DNA of 64,000 bases from Streptomyces sp. NBC_01549 (GCF_026339955.1 NZ_JAPEPW010000006.1:124001-188000); one strand, 5' to 3'. Counted from the stretch's first letter, positions 33,740 to 42,379 are shown. Numbers and translations: made by a program. Notes: generated from the letters alone by a model not told the origin.

Positions 33740-33768
33740 CCTCTACCTCACCTGTTCAGGAGACGACC

Positions 33769-34182
33769 ATGGCAACTACGACCGCAACCATCGACCTCCC
33801 CGTGCCCGCCGCGCGCGTCTGGCAGCTCATCGGCGGCTTCGACTCCCTGCCTGACTGGCTGCCCTATATTCCCGTGAGCACGCTCAGCGAGGGCGGCCGC
33901 GTCCGCAGCCTCAAGAGCGACGAAGGCGGCGTCATCGTCGAACGCCTCGAAGCGTTCGACAACCAGGCGCGCACGTACAGCTACTCCATTCTCCAGGCCC
34001 CGTTCCCCGTCACCGGCTACCGCTCCACCCTCACCGTGCACGAAGTGTCCGGCGGTGAGAGCCGCGTGGAGTGGGCCGGCACCTTCACGCCGGCAGGGAC
34101 GAGCGAGGAAGAAGCGATCACTCTGTTCCACGGCATCTACACCGAGGGGCTGGCCGCACTGAAGAAGACACTCGACGCGTGA
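33769..34182 (+). CDS. SRPBCC-family (Bet v 1/polyketide cyclase-like) protein
   Basis: A 137-residue START-like domain: TATIDLPVPAARVWQLIGGF, DSLPDWLPYIPVSTLSEGG, and SRVEWAGTFTPAGTSEEEA, the pattern of plant PYR/Bet v 1-like ligand-binding proteins and polyketide cyclases. It binds a hydrophobic ligand in a deep cavity or catalyses a small cyclisation. TTCAGGAGACGACC gives a clear ribosome site. The gene is in the aldo/keto reductase operon. Confidence 0.8.
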   Translation: MATTTATIDLPVPAARVWQLIGGFDSLPDWLPYIPVSTLSEGGRVRSLKSDEGGVIVERLEAFDNQARTYSYSILQAPFPVTGYRSTLTVHEVSGGESRVEWAGTFTPAGTSEEEAITLFHGIYTEGLAALKKTLDA

Positions 34183-34512
34183 ACACGGACACGGGATGCT
34201 CGGTGGCGCCGTCCGGCTGCGCATGGTGCCGACTCTGTTTGCCTGGCTGACCAGGCAGGAGATGGCCCTGGCTCTGGACACCACGCCAGGTCAGCGCGTC
34301 CCGCGCACGCGGACGCCAGCGGGGTCCGCACCCGACCACCGCGGGCAAGGTCGTCTGTTCCGTCGCCGGCCCTCCTGGCGAACGGGCCCGGCCCACCTGT
34401 GGCGCCCAGTTGTGTGGAACGCGCTCAGGGAGCCTGACCAGAGATGCCCGCGGCGGAGACCTGCGACGCCCATAACTGCCGAAACACCAGCAATACAACG
34501 AAGGACGACGAC
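34183..34512. other. Intergenic region, no gene recognised
   Basis: These 330 bp between the SRPBCC and NTF2-like genes show only frames without homology on both strands. The segment nearest 34513 (CAATACAACGAAGGACGACG) is less GC-rich and carries the ribosome site of the next gene. Confidence 0.45.
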
Positions 34513-34881
34513 ATGACCAAGCCCCCTACCCCGGCCGGCTCCCGCACCCCCGAAGAGGTCTTCGCCGACCATGGGCGCCGACTCGGCACGGGAGATCTGG
34601 ACAGCATCAGTGCCAACTACGCGGGCGACGCGGTCTTCATCACCCCCCGGGGCATCCTGCGAGGCAGGGAAGGCGTCAAGGAAGGCATCGGTGCCCTGCT
34701 GGCCGATCTGCCCGACGCCGACTGGCAGTTGACGCCGCGTTTCGCCGATGAGGTCCTCTTCCTGGAGTGGTCGGCCACCAGCCCCACGGCGCGTGTGGAG
34801 GACGGCGTCGACACCTTCGTCTTCCGGGATGGCCTCATCCAGGCGCAGACCGTCCGGTACACCCTGATCACCGGCGACTGA
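34513..34881 (+). CDS. NTF2-like (SnoaL/DUF4440-type) protein
   Basis: A 122-residue protein with the NTF2-superfamily pattern: EEVFADHGRRLGTGDLDSIS, then YAGDAVFITPRGILRGREGV and a final strand region DTFVFRDGLIQAQTVRYTL. Such proteins are isomerases, cyclases or ligand carriers. Nothing here fixes the role. The ATG at 34513 follows GAAGGACGACG. It may extend the aldo/keto reductase operon, though a 330-bp gap separates them. Confidence 0.75.
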   Translation: MTKPPTPAGSRTPEEVFADHGRRLGTGDLDSISANYAGDAVFITPRGILRGREGVKEGIGALLADLPDADWQLTPRFADEVLFLEWSATSPTARVEDGVDTFVFRDGLIQAQTVRYTLITGD

Positions 34882-35418
34882 CCAACGGGGCCCCGGAACG
34901 GGCAACGCCGTCAGAGGCCTTGCCGAGCTTGACGTCCAACCTCGCTGCTGTTTCAAGCGGACGTGCTCGGTGAGGGCTTCGCCCCTCTCCTGCGGTCCTT
35001 GTCCATGGCGGCCCTGCCGTTCGCACCGCGGAGCGCACACTGTTCCCCGCCTGGGCTGGGCGGGCGCCTGGGGCAGGCGCAGCAGAGAACATGCGCCAGG
35101 TGCCCGGCCCGTGAGGGTGAGCGTGCCGTGGTGACAGCGGGTGAGGTCGCGGGCGAAGGCGAGACCGCTGAATGCTCAGGTGCAATCCTCGGCGAACCGA
35201 ACGAAGCGAAGATGGTGGAGTACTTGGACGTCGGCCATCACCTCACGCATTTCATGGAGGCGGGGGCCGAAGACGGTCCGTATGAGGGCATCGCGCATCT
35301 GAACGTGCTTGGCGGCCGTCCGGCAGGTGGACGAGTGCGACGAAGCGGAAGGACGACCTGGACGGGGGGCTGGACCAACTGCGGGCAGTGTTCGGCGTCC
35401 GATGGTCCGGGCGCCGGG
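34882..35418. other. Region without a recognised gene; possible decayed minus-strand frame
   Basis: On the minus strand around 35178-35320 a frame reads MRDALIRTVFGPRLHEMREV, then MADVQVLHHLRFVRFAEDC and a stop, with fairly high GC3, so it may be a gene remnant. I do not recognise a family. The rest shows no coding pattern. Confidence 0.35.
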
Positions 35419-35760
35419 TCAGTGCCTGGTCTTGACCTTGCTCCTGCTCTTGCTCTTCTTGGACTTCTTGCCGCTGTGCGAAATGCCGGACGTCTTGGCG
35501 GGCTTGGTGAAGGAGCCGCCGCTGACCCAGTGCTTCTTCTCCGTGCCGCCGTAGTACCAGGCGCCGTCGACGGCAGCCTTCACGGACGAGCAGTTCTTGT
35601 TCTCGACGACCTTGTAGCCTTTGTCGGTGCTGTAGCTACCGCGGTCGACGCAGCGTTTGGACGATCCCGAGGAGGAGCAGCCCGTGAGGGCCGCGGCGAG
35701 CAATGCCACGCCGCTGAGGACAACCGTGCCTGTACGCAGCCGTCGACGTATGTGCACCAT
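35419..35760 (-). CDS. Small secreted lipoprotein, unknown function
   Basis: A 113-residue protein starting at 35760. A basic N-terminus (HIRRRLRTG) is followed by a hydrophobic segment ending LTGC, giving a lipid-anchored C28. The mature part has a short conserved-looking core with two Cys (KRCVDRGSYSTDKGYKVVEN, then NCSSVKAAVDGAWYYGG). The tail is very basic (SGKKSKKSKSRSKVKTRH). It resembles small hypothetical Streptomyces lipoproteins. No function is assigned. GGGAG precedes the ATG at a nine-base spacing. Confidence 0.65.
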   Translation of the reverse strand: MVHIRRRLRTGTVVLSGVALLAAALTGCSSSGSSKRCVDRGSYSTDKGYKVVENKNCSSVKAAVDGAWYYGGTEKKHWVSGGSFTKPAKTSGISHSGKKSKKSKSRSKVKTRH

Positions 35761-35849
35761 GTTCGTCCACTCCCTTGTCGTTGTGTGCCGTGTGTCCTGA
35801 CGCCCGGCCGCCACTGTCCGGTTCCGGGGCTCCCACTACAGTTCGCTTT

Positions 35850-36150
35850 GTCCTGTACTCGCCCAGCGTCCCGCCCCGCACCCGGCTGTTCTCCGCGTCG
35901 ACCGCCCACAGGTGGCTGTCCTCGCTGCCGAAGCACACGTACCGTCGGCGGCGTAGGAGGACAAGTCGACGGCACCGCTCATGGGGACGCGCCATCTCAA
36001 CGCGCCGGTGGTGGCGTTGAGGGCTCCAGGGGGGTGGGAAGCAGTGGGCCCCAGCGCTGGGTACCGGTGGCTGTGCCGAGAGCGAACGCACCGTACAAAC
36101 CAACGGAGTCCAGGTGCCATCCGCACTTGCCGCAGATGACGAGGCGAAGG
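35850..36150 (-). pseudogene. PQQ-like beta-propeller remnant
   Basis: Minus-strand fragments in changing frames contain propeller blade sequences: YGAFALGTATGTQRW, then ALNATTGALRWRVPMSGAVD, then VYVCFGSEDSHLWAVDAENS. Repeats of the form ALDxATGxxRW are the hallmark of PQQ-binding-like beta-propellers. At least two frameshifts and missing flanks show it is a remnant, perhaps of a larger kinase or secreted propeller protein. Confidence 0.55.
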
Positions 36151-36300
36151 GCGCGGTCATCTAGGTGAACGACTCGGAGCGGAGCGGCGGTGCGGGACAA
36201 GGCCTGCCGCTCGTCCATCGGTTGATACGAGAGTCGGCGCCTCAGCTCGGGCCAGTCGGCGAGGGACCCCGCGTCTGCGGCATGATCGGCCGGGCACGTC

Positions 36301-36336
36301 CTAGGGGCCCCGGAGCACGTGCTCCGGGGCCCCTAG
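36301..36336. terminator. 36-bp perfect palindrome, transcription terminator
   Basis: The arms CTAGGGGCCCCGGAGCAC and GTGCTCCGGGGCCCCTAG are perfectly complementary with no loop bases left unpaired in the DNA. It lies 27 bp beyond the stop of the cold-shock gene. In Streptomyces, such GC-rich hairpins often terminate without a T-run. Confidence 0.7.
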
Positions 36337-36362
36337 TGACATCCCTCGCCGCGAGGTCGAGG

Positions 36363-36566
36363 TCAGACAGGCGTGATGTTCTCCGCCTGCGGGCCCTTCT
36401 GGCCCTGCGTCACGTCGAAGGTCACGGCCTGACCTTCCTGCAACTCACGGAAGCCGGAGGCGTTGATGTTGGAGTAGTGCGCGAAGACGTCCGGGCCGCC
36501 GCCTTCCTGCGCGATGAAGCCGAAACCCTTTTCGGCGTTGAACCACTTGACGGTTCCGCTGGCCAT
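36363..36566 (-). CDS. Cold-shock protein, CspA family
   Basis: A 67-residue single cold-shock domain. The RNP1 motif is KGFGFIAQ, the RNP2-like motif VFAHYSNI, and the N-terminus is ASGTVKWFNAEKGFGFIAQE. It is an RNA/ssDNA-binding chaperone that unwinds mRNA structure. The ATG at 36566 is the family start, and the open frame upstream to 36635 is not conserved. The long upstream leader may carry post-transcriptional control as in other csp genes. A strong terminator follows. Confidence 0.92.
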   Translation of the reverse strand: MASGTVKWFNAEKGFGFIAQEGGGPDVFAHYSNINASGFRELQEGQAVTFDVTQGQKGPQAENITPV

Positions 36567-36829
36567 GCCGGTGCCTTTCAGTCGCAATCGGGTCCGCACC
36601 GCGCGGACCCGGAGGTGATCGTCCTGGTCCGGCACTGCACAGCAAAACGCCCACGCCGGAGCGCGGGCAGATCATGCGAACCACGACATCTGGCAGCGAC
36701 GCTACACGGCAAAGCCAGCCGCCACCAGAGAGTAACGTCCAAGATCTCGGCCAGAGAGCGCGCACCGGACGGCATCGATCAGCGCGCCGATCCACCGCAC
36801 TAGCCCTCCCGGTGCCCGGGCCGCTTCAG

Positions 36830-38500
36830 CCCGGATCCACCGGCTTGATTGTGGTGTGATCGGTTCGGGGTCGTGCAGGGCGTGTCGGGGCTGAGTTGCG
36901 GATTCGGGCGTGGGGTGGCCGCTGGTCTGCCCAGCCTTTCCACTTTTCCGCAGTTCTCGGGCCCTTTCGGGCAGGTCGGTCGGGGAGTGTCAGGGGGCTG
37001 GTGGCGCGTGCACGATGCTGAAGAGCTGGGTGAAGTCCGTGCTCCAGGGCCAGCGTTCGGGCAGGTGCAGGGTGAGGCGGCGGGCGGAGCGGGCCAGGCG
37101 GGCGGGCACGTTGATCAGGTGGTCACGGATGGTGGCGGTGGTCGCTCTGGCATGGAACGTGCCGGCCAGTGCGCCGGCGGCGCGGGTCAGGTTGTGCGCC
37201 AGGGCGGCCAGGGCGAGCCACGCGGCATTGGCCTGGAAATGCCCGGAGGGTGCGTGGGCGAAGGCGCTGTTCTTGACATCCGCGATCACCTGCTCGACGA
37301 CAGCGTGCCGTCGGTGATCACGCTCGGCATCGTTCAAGGAGAGCGGGGAGTCGGTGAACGCGGCGTGGTAGCGCCAGGTGTCAAACAGCGTGCCCTGTCC
37401 GGCGGGGACGGTGCCAGTGTTCAGGCGTTTGACGCGGCGCACGATCAGACGGGCGGTGACCTGCTGCTTCTTCGGCTTGGAAGTGAAGGCGGTGTAGCCG
37501 GTCTCGGCTATCTCGGCGTCGGAGATCCAGCACTGGCCCTCCTCGTCCCAGACCGCCTTGGGGTACTTGATCGGCATCCAGGCGTCCTCATCGATGCGGG
37601 CGATGGCGGCCTTGACGGAAGCGTTCATCCGCACGGTGATGGAGAACCGCGCGCCCAGCGCCCGGCAGGAGTTGACGACATCGGCGCCGTAGAACGCCGA
37701 GTCCGCGCGCATCACCAGCAGGCCATTCGCGCCGCAGGCGCGGGCGGTGCGGATGGTCTCGGCGACGAACGCTGCCGCCCCGCGCGCGGAGTTCGATGGT
37801 CCCTTGCGCAGCCTCGTGGCGGCGATCACCGGGGCGGCCAGGGGTGTGGAGACGATGCCGAGCAGCGCGTTCAGGCCCTTGACCTTGCTGTATCCGTAAC
37901 CGGTGCCCTGCTTGGCGTAGCCGTAGGTGCGGCGGATGGTGTCATCGATGTCCACGTAGGCGACCTGGTCCGCGCCGGGCAGCAGCGGGGCGTGACGGGC
38001 CAGTTCGGGAAGGAACCGGCGGGCCACGGCGTGCAATTGCTTCACATGCCCGTGCGTGAAGGAACGCAGAAACGACCCCAGCGTGGACGGGGCCCGCACA
38101 CCGGAGAACAGGCGGCCCATCGCGCCGTGCCGTAGCCGGTGCATGTCATCGATGCTGTCGGCGCCCGCGACCATGCCGCCCACCAGCGACATCACTTTCG
38201 CCGTGGGGAAGGCACCGGTGCCGTCCTTCGAGGCCGGCAGACGGATGTACTCCCCGACCAGTGCGGGCAGACCGCACCGCTCGGCCAACCGCACCACCGG
38301 CTCCAGGCCGCCGTACGCGATTAGGTTCGGGTCGTCGAACGCGGATGAGACCGCCGCTGCGGCATGGGAAGATTGCATCTCGGAAGTGCCTTGCTGATCG
38401 TGCCTGATGTGGTCCTAGAGAAACCCCATCATCGCAGGTCACAAGGCACTTCTTCGTTCCCCGAGAAACTGTCCACAGACATCAAGCCGGTGGATCCAGG
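36830..38500 (-). mobile_element. IS1380-family insertion sequence, copy 1, with TTCAG target duplication
   Basis: The terminal inverted repeats are 20 bp: CCCGGATCCACCGGCTTGAT at 36830-36849 and its complement with one mismatch at 38481-38500. The direct repeats TTCAG at 36825-36829 and 38501-38505 are the target duplication. The length is 1671 bp, a usual IS1380 size. The element is intact and looks recently inserted. It lies directly behind the stop of a small hypothetical gene. Confidence 0.9.
36990..38378 (-). CDS. IS1380-family transposase, copy 1
   Basis: A 462-residue transposase. FDDPNLIAYGGLEPVVRLAE at the start, YVDIDDTIRRTYGYAKQGTG with the first catalytic Asp, MRADSAFYGADVV with the second, and RHAVVEQVIADVKNSAFAHA with the Glu form the IS1380 DDE core. 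The frame is uninterrupted and lies within the inverted repeats, so the element is potentially active. It differs from copy 2 by many substitutions, so the two were acquired separately. Confidence 0.92.
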   Translation of the reverse strand: MQSSHAAAAVSSAFDDPNLIAYGGLEPVVRLAERCGLPALVGEYIRLPASKDGTGAFPTAKVMSLVGGMVAGADSIDDMHRLRHGAMGRLFSGVRAPSTLGSFLRSFTHGHVKQLHAVARRFLPELARHAPLLPGADQVAYVDIDDTIRRTYGYAKQGTGYGYSKVKGLNALLGIVSTPLAAPVIAATRLRKGPSNSARGAAAFVAETIRTARACGANGLLVMRADSAFYGADVVNSCRALGARFSITVRMNASVKAAIARIDEDAWMPIKYPKAVWDEEGQCWISDAEIAETGYTAFTSKPKKQQVTARLIVRRVKRLNTGTVPAGQGTLFDTWRYHAAFTDSPLSLNDAERDHRRHAVVEQVIADVKNSAFAHAPSGHFQANAAWLALAALAHNLTRAAGALAGTFHARATTATIRDHLINVPARLARSARRLTLHLPERWPWSTDFTQLFSIVHAPPAP

Positions 38501-38501
38501 T

Positions 38502-38897
38502 TCAGCCGTCATCAGGCGCGCTTCCCCACCCACACCACCGACAGACCATCCGCCGCCGTCCCCCGGTGCGGTGCGGCCGACCAGCCAGTCCCAGAAGTAC
38601 TGCAGGGCAGACCTGGCGTTCGGCCCGCCACACCGCTGTCGCGCCCCGCCCGGCCCAGTCGTAACTCGTGGTTCCCAGCAGCGGACCCGGACGATGCTCC
38701 TTGTCGGCGTAGAGGGTGTCCTCGCGCAGGTCGCGCCATCGGCGGCAGGCGCCGCAGACCAGCTCGGCCGTAATCCCCGTGCCGGGCTCCCGTTCCATCG
38801 GGCCCATGACGTCGCCGACCACCTCGAACAGCACGGCCGCGACAGCCGCCGCAGGCTGTGCCTGCCCGCCTCCTTCCGGCACACCGCGCAGACTCAT
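38502..38897 (-). CDS. Hypothetical small protein with two CxxC pairs
   Basis: A 131-residue frame from the ATG at 38897. It has two Cys pairs, CGAC in AELVCGACRRWRDLREDTLY and CRWC in RRRMVCRWCGWGSA, which could hold zinc. The N-terminus is alanine-rich. Its stop codon lies inside the TTCAG target duplication of the IS1380 element, so insertion left the reading frame intact but removed whatever lay downstream. I know no family for it, and coding status is uncertain. Confidence 0.4.
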   Translation of the reverse strand: MSLRGVPEGGGQAQPAAAVAAVLFEVVGDVMGPMEREPGTGITAELVCGACRRWRDLREDTLYADKEHRPGPLLGTTSYDWAGRGATAVWRAERQVCPAVLLGLAGRPHRTGGRRRMVCRWCGWGSAPDDG

Positions 38898-38994
38898 CTC
38901 ACCCAGCCCGACCAGCTACCTCGCCGGACCCCACCTAGGCGGCGCGATCAGCTGGCTCCGTAGCTCCGCTGAAGACCAGAACTCGGCACAGGCT

Positions 38995-39333
38995 CTACGG
39001 CCGGTAGCGGATCTCCAACATCACGCACTCTCCGGTTGTCCGGTACGGGCCGTGTTCCATGCCCGGGGGCCGGGCGGCGAAGTCTCCGGCGAGGAAGGTC
39101 TGATCCAGGGTCAGGACGTGCAGGTCGCCTTCGAGCAGATAGACCTCCTCGACCCACTCGTGCCGGATCACACCGGAGAGCGAGGTGTCCAGGCCGGGCT
39201 CCCAGCGCACCAGCCGGGTCAGCACCTCCGGATCGGCCTCGTCCCTGCTCAGAATCCTCTCGGCGGTCCCGGGCTGCGGCCCGGTGCACCACTGCATGGC
39301 GTCCGGTGAGAAGAATTCCCGCTCGTTCTTCAT
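38995..39333 (-). CDS. Cupin-domain protein (ChrR-like)
   Basis: A 112-residue single-domain cupin. MQWCTGPQPGTAERIL is followed by LVRWEPGLDTSLSGVIRHEW, VEEVYLLEGDLHVLTLDQ with the metal-binding pattern, and FAARPPGMEHGPYRTTGEC. It resembles the ChrR/anti-ECFsigma cupin group, which bind a metal. The ATG at 39333 overlaps the TGA of the frame upstream (TCATGA), indicating coupled translation. AGAAGG precedes it. Confidence 0.75.
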   Translation of the reverse strand: MKNEREFFSPDAMQWCTGPQPGTAERILSRDEADPEVLTRLVRWEPGLDTSLSGVIRHEWVEEVYLLEGDLHVLTLDQTFLAGDFAARPPGMEHGPYRTTGECVMLEIRYRP

Positions 39334-39670
39334 GACAGTGACCTTCTGTGAGCAGTGAGGAGTATCGAGGCCGCCGCCGACTGCAGGCCTCCGGCCGGCC
39401 CCGCCCGAACGAGCGGGGCGATCAGATCGGCGCCCGCGAGCCCGTCCGACAGCCACGTCCCGCACTGGCCGGGGGCGAGCGCTTCGGGGGGCCGGTTTCG
39501 AGGTGGTCGGCGGCCGTCTTCAGCTTCACGGTGACCACCTCGGCCTCCTCCGCTACCGCGTACCGGATCCGGACGCCGTCCGACCCGGGTAAGCCATCGA
39601 CCACCTTCTGCTTCGTCAGCCGCACCAGCCCAGTGAAGGAACCCGCCCTCTTCTTCGCCTTCTTCGCCAT
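39330..39670 (-). pseudogene. Hypothetical protein with a frameshift at a C-run, coupled to the cupin gene
   Basis: From 39670 a high-GC3 frame reads MAKKAKKRAGSFTGLVRLTK, then VRIRYAVAEEAEVVTVKLKT and ADHLETG. At a run of six C near 39485-39490 the GC3 pattern moves to the next frame, which continues PEALAPGQCGTWLSDGLAGA and ends LLTAHRRSLS at 39330, overlapping the cupin ATG. Two halves joined by a one-base shift explain the pattern best. I do not recognise the family. Confidence 0.45.
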
Positions 39671-39699
39671 CCCTGAGAACTACCCGCCGCCGCCCCAGC

Positions 39700-40156
39700 A
39701 GCACCTGATCGGGCCCCAGCGGCCCGCCGACGGATCGCTGCCGCGTGCGGAGGAACTCCGGCACCGAGACCGAGTCCGGCATCGGGCCAGCGGTTTCTTC
39801 ACCGTGGTCTGGCTGTTCGATGTCGCCACAGGTCTGGCCCGCCTGCACCGTTTCGCCATGCCTAGGCCGGGCCACGACGATCACGTCACCGAGGGTCTGC
39901 TGGGCGAAGTCGGTGACTCCGGCGCGGACCAGGCCGCTGGCACGGTCCAAGCCGCCCTGCGTGCCGTCCGGACTGCGGTGTGCCAGATCCGGCCGGCGGC
40001 GCATACGCTGTTCGATGACCCGGGGATGTAGGGGATGTAGATGGTCGGTATCGGGCCGTTGACCGGAGTGACGGCGACTGGCTCCGACTCGGCCGGTACG
40101 GCAGCCATCCGCTTGTCGTCCTCGGCCCTGTCTGGCTGCGGGGCTGGTGTGGTCAT
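39700..40156 (-). pseudogene. GcvH-like lipoyl-carrier protein remnant, lipoyl lysine missing
   Basis: The ATG at 40156 overlaps the stop of the upstream gene (ATGA) and opens a frame reading MTTPAPQPD to about 39960 (SSNSVC). The coding pattern then shifts frame and reads LVRAGVTDFAQQTLGDVIVV, then RPRHGETVQAGQTCGDIE. This is the core of glycine cleavage H protein (compare VGITDFAQ, LGD and GE-ES). The expected ES-x-KS lipoylation site is replaced by EQPDHGEE, so it cannot carry lipoate, and the following sequence is unlike GcvH. A decayed carrier protein is the best reading. Confidence 0.5.
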
Positions 40157-40677
40157 GGCGTTGGCCGGCCTGGCAGGTCGAGGACGACGTCGGTGCTGGG
40201 CTGGGCACAGCAGATGAGTACGTGGTCGTCGGGTGGGGGCTCCAGCGCACGCCGCGCTGCATCACCGTCGACCAGGTCAGCTGCCCGGATACCATTTTGC
40301 GGCCGTAAGTAGAACTTCGTCCCCTCCCGCAGCCAGAGCAGGATGCTGTCGCCCCGGCGGACCGGGGTATTGGCGCGCGGTTCGTGTTCGCGCCGCGGGG
40401 TGCGCCGGTCCAGCCACAGCGACCAGATGCCATGACGCCACCAGTCGACCTCGCTGGCGTACTGCCGCAGGAGCCGCTCCAACATGCCGCGCTGAGCGTG
40501 CTCGGCTCGGCGCCGGCGTCCGGGGGCGGGCATCCGACCCGGGACAGCGTGGAATTCCCGGGCCCAGGTAATCATCCACTCGGCCAGCGACCGGTCGGCG
40601 GGCGAAGGAGGCGACGTGCGCGTGGCATGCAATGACGACGGCGGTGGTGGCCGCCCAACGCTGCGAGCTGACGGCAC
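40153..40677 (-). CDS. Hypothetical protein, first gene of a small operon
   Basis: A frame of 174 residues. The first 30 are proline- and serine-rich and may be non-coding. From about 40590 it reads EWMITWAREFHAVPGRM, then QYASEVDWWRHGIWSLWLDR, FYLRPQNGIRAADLVDGDAA and HVLICCAQPSTDVVLDLPG. Its stop overlaps the next start by four bases, which supports real coupling. No known family is recognised. The start could be the ATG at MITWAREF. Confidence 0.5.
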   Translation of the reverse strand: MPSARSVGRPPPPSSLHATRTSPPSPADRSLAEWMITWAREFHAVPGRMPAPGRRRRAEHAQRGMLERLLRQYASEVDWWRHGIWSLWLDRRTPRREHEPRANTPVRRGDSILLWLREGTKFYLRPQNGIRAADLVDGDAARRALEPPPDDHVLICCAQPSTDVVLDLPGRPTP

Positions 40678-40946
40678 CGCACTCGTCCCTCCGACGAGTA
40701 GCAGTGCACAGCGGCGCTCGGTCGTCTCCTGAAGAGGACGAGGCAGCGCCGCCGGGCCCTCTCCACACTTCCTATGACGTTCTCACGCGTGCTTGCGGTA
40801 GCTTCCCGCCGCGAAGCGCGTTTACCGACCGGCAGTACAGGTGACAGTCCGGCGCGCACGGGACGGAGATCCCCTGCGCGCCGGGCGGTTCGGCCGTGTC
40901 AGACGGTGGTACGTGGTCGGCTGACCTTCTAGGCCGGGGCCGGCTG

Positions 40947-42152
40947 TCAGCCGTTGGAGAAGCGTCCTGCCTGGGCGAGGAACTGCTCCGGGTCGTCAGT
41001 CGGCGGGTAGATCCACAGCGCGTTGATGTTCTGCTTGAGGGTCTTGGCTTCCTGTCCAGTCAGCGCGATCTTGCGGTCCCAGCCTTCCGTGAAGACGGCG
41101 CCGGCGGGACCGAGATCCAGGCAGGTGGTGTAGGGGTCGGGAGTGAAGGGCAGCAGGGCGTTACCCAGAAGCTCGGCCGCCACGTTGTGACCGGCGAACT
41201 TACCCATCGGCAGGGCATGCTGGCAGGACTGCAGCGTGGAGTGCCCGTCTTCCGCGGGGGCGAGTGCGGTGTCGCCGGCTGCGTAGACGTCGGGCACTCC
41301 GATCACCTGCAGGTACGCGTCCACGTTCAGTCGTCCCAGCCGATCACGTTCGCCCGGGATCTGGGCGGTGAGGGGGCTCGCGGCCATGCCGGCCGTCCAT
41401 ACGACCGTTGCCGCGGGGATCACTTCACCGTCCGAGAGGGTGACGTCCTGCCAGGTCGCCGACGCCACGGTGCGCCCCAGGCGTCGTTCGATCTTCAGTT
41501 CGTCAATCGCGGCGTGGACGTGAGGGCGCGGACCCTCGCCGAGCTCCGGGCCGACGACGTCGGAGCGGTCGACGAGAACGACCCGTACGTCTTCCGCCGC
41601 GACCTGGCGGTCGGCGATCGCTCGGAGCCGTTCCCCCAGCGCGGTGGCGATCTCCAGGCCGGTGAAGCCGGCACCGACCACAACGGCCGTGTAGCGGCCC
41701 TGGGACGGCGCCTGCTCAGGCAGCCGACGCAGGTGGTTGTCGAGTGCGGCCGCCGCAGGAAGGGTGTCGACGTCGAAAATTTCCTGCGAGCCGGGGAAGT
41801 CGGGGCGCACGAGCTGGCTGCCCGTGGCCAGCACCAGCTTGTCGTAGGCCAGGTCCAGTTCCTCACCGGTACGCCCGACGGCACGTACCGTGTGCGCCTC
41901 GGTGTCGATCCCCGTGACGGTCGCCGTTATGCGGCGTACGCCGATCGGGCCGAGAACGCGGTCCAGAGCGACCCGCATCCCCTCCGGGGCCTCCTCGTAC
42001 AGGCGAGGGCGGATGACCAGGTCATCGCCGCCGCTGACCAGCGTCACCCGCAGTTCGTCGCCCGAACCACCTGCTTCACGGGCGGCGCGTACGACTCCTG
42101 CCGCGCTCCACACGCCGGCAAATCCGCCGCCGATGATCAGGACATCTTTCAT
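40947..42152 (-). CDS. ndh: Type II NADH dehydrogenase-like flavoprotein (NDH-2)
   Basis: A 401-residue two-dinucleotide-binding flavoprotein. The FAD-binding motif is VLIIGGGFAGVWSAAGVVRA, the NADH-binding motif VVVGAGFTGLEIATALGERL, and the second FAD contact is GVPDVYAAGDTALA. This layout is that of non-proton-pumping NADH:quinone oxidoreductases. The ATG at 42152 has CGGAG upstream. It is divergent from an Rrf2 regulator, and both starts carry matching GGACAT...ATGTCC-like palindromes, so it is probably repressed by that regulator in response to redox state or nitric oxide. Confidence 0.85.
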   Translation of the reverse strand: MKDVLIIGGGFAGVWSAAGVVRAAREAGGSGDELRVTLVSGGDDLVIRPRLYEEAPEGMRVALDRVLGPIGVRRITATVTGIDTEAHTVRAVGRTGEELDLAYDKLVLATGSQLVRPDFPGSQEIFDVDTLPAAAALDNHLRRLPEQAPSQGRYTAVVVGAGFTGLEIATALGERLRAIADRQVAAEDVRVVLVDRSDVVGPELGEGPRPHVHAAIDELKIERRLGRTVASATWQDVTLSDGEVIPAATVVWTAGMAASPLTAQIPGERDRLGRLNVDAYLQVIGVPDVYAAGDTALAPAEDGHSTLQSCQHALPMGKFAGHNVAAELLGNALLPFTPDPYTTCLDLGPAGAVFTEGWDRKIALTGQEAKTLKQNINALWIYPPTDDPEQFLAQAGRFSNG

Positions 42153-42252
42153 GAACTTCTCCGTTTTCGAAGCCGAAGTGATGAGCCGGTGCTCTCTGAG
42201 CAGGGGCTGACTGCCGCGGTGACCTCTCGCTGGGGCCCGCATCGCTAATTCT

Positions 42253-42267
42253 GGACATTACATATCC
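42253..42267. promoter_or_regulatory. Rrf2-type operator in the NDH-2 promoter
   Basis: GGACATTACATATCC is an inverted repeat with arms GGACAT and ATATCC (one mismatch) around TAC. It lies 101 bp upstream of the NDH-2 start and matches the perfect copy at 42360-42374 in front of the Rrf2 gene. Confidence 0.65.
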
Positions 42268-42359
42268 TGGATATTGAGTGTCAAGATTTTCGCGGCGCCA
42301 CCGCTCTACAGTCCGGGGCGGAGGCCTGCACACAGGGGCCCGCTACACCGTTCGGTCCT

Positions 42360-42374
42360 GGACATGTAATGTCC
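42360..42374. promoter_or_regulatory. Rrf2-type operator in the Rrf2 promoter
   Basis: GGACATGTAATGTCC is a perfect 6-bp-arm palindrome with centre GTA. It ends five bases before the ATG of the Rrf2 gene, so binding would block the gene's own expression. The mRNA may be leaderless or nearly so. Confidence 0.7.
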
Positions 42375-42379
42375 GTAAT

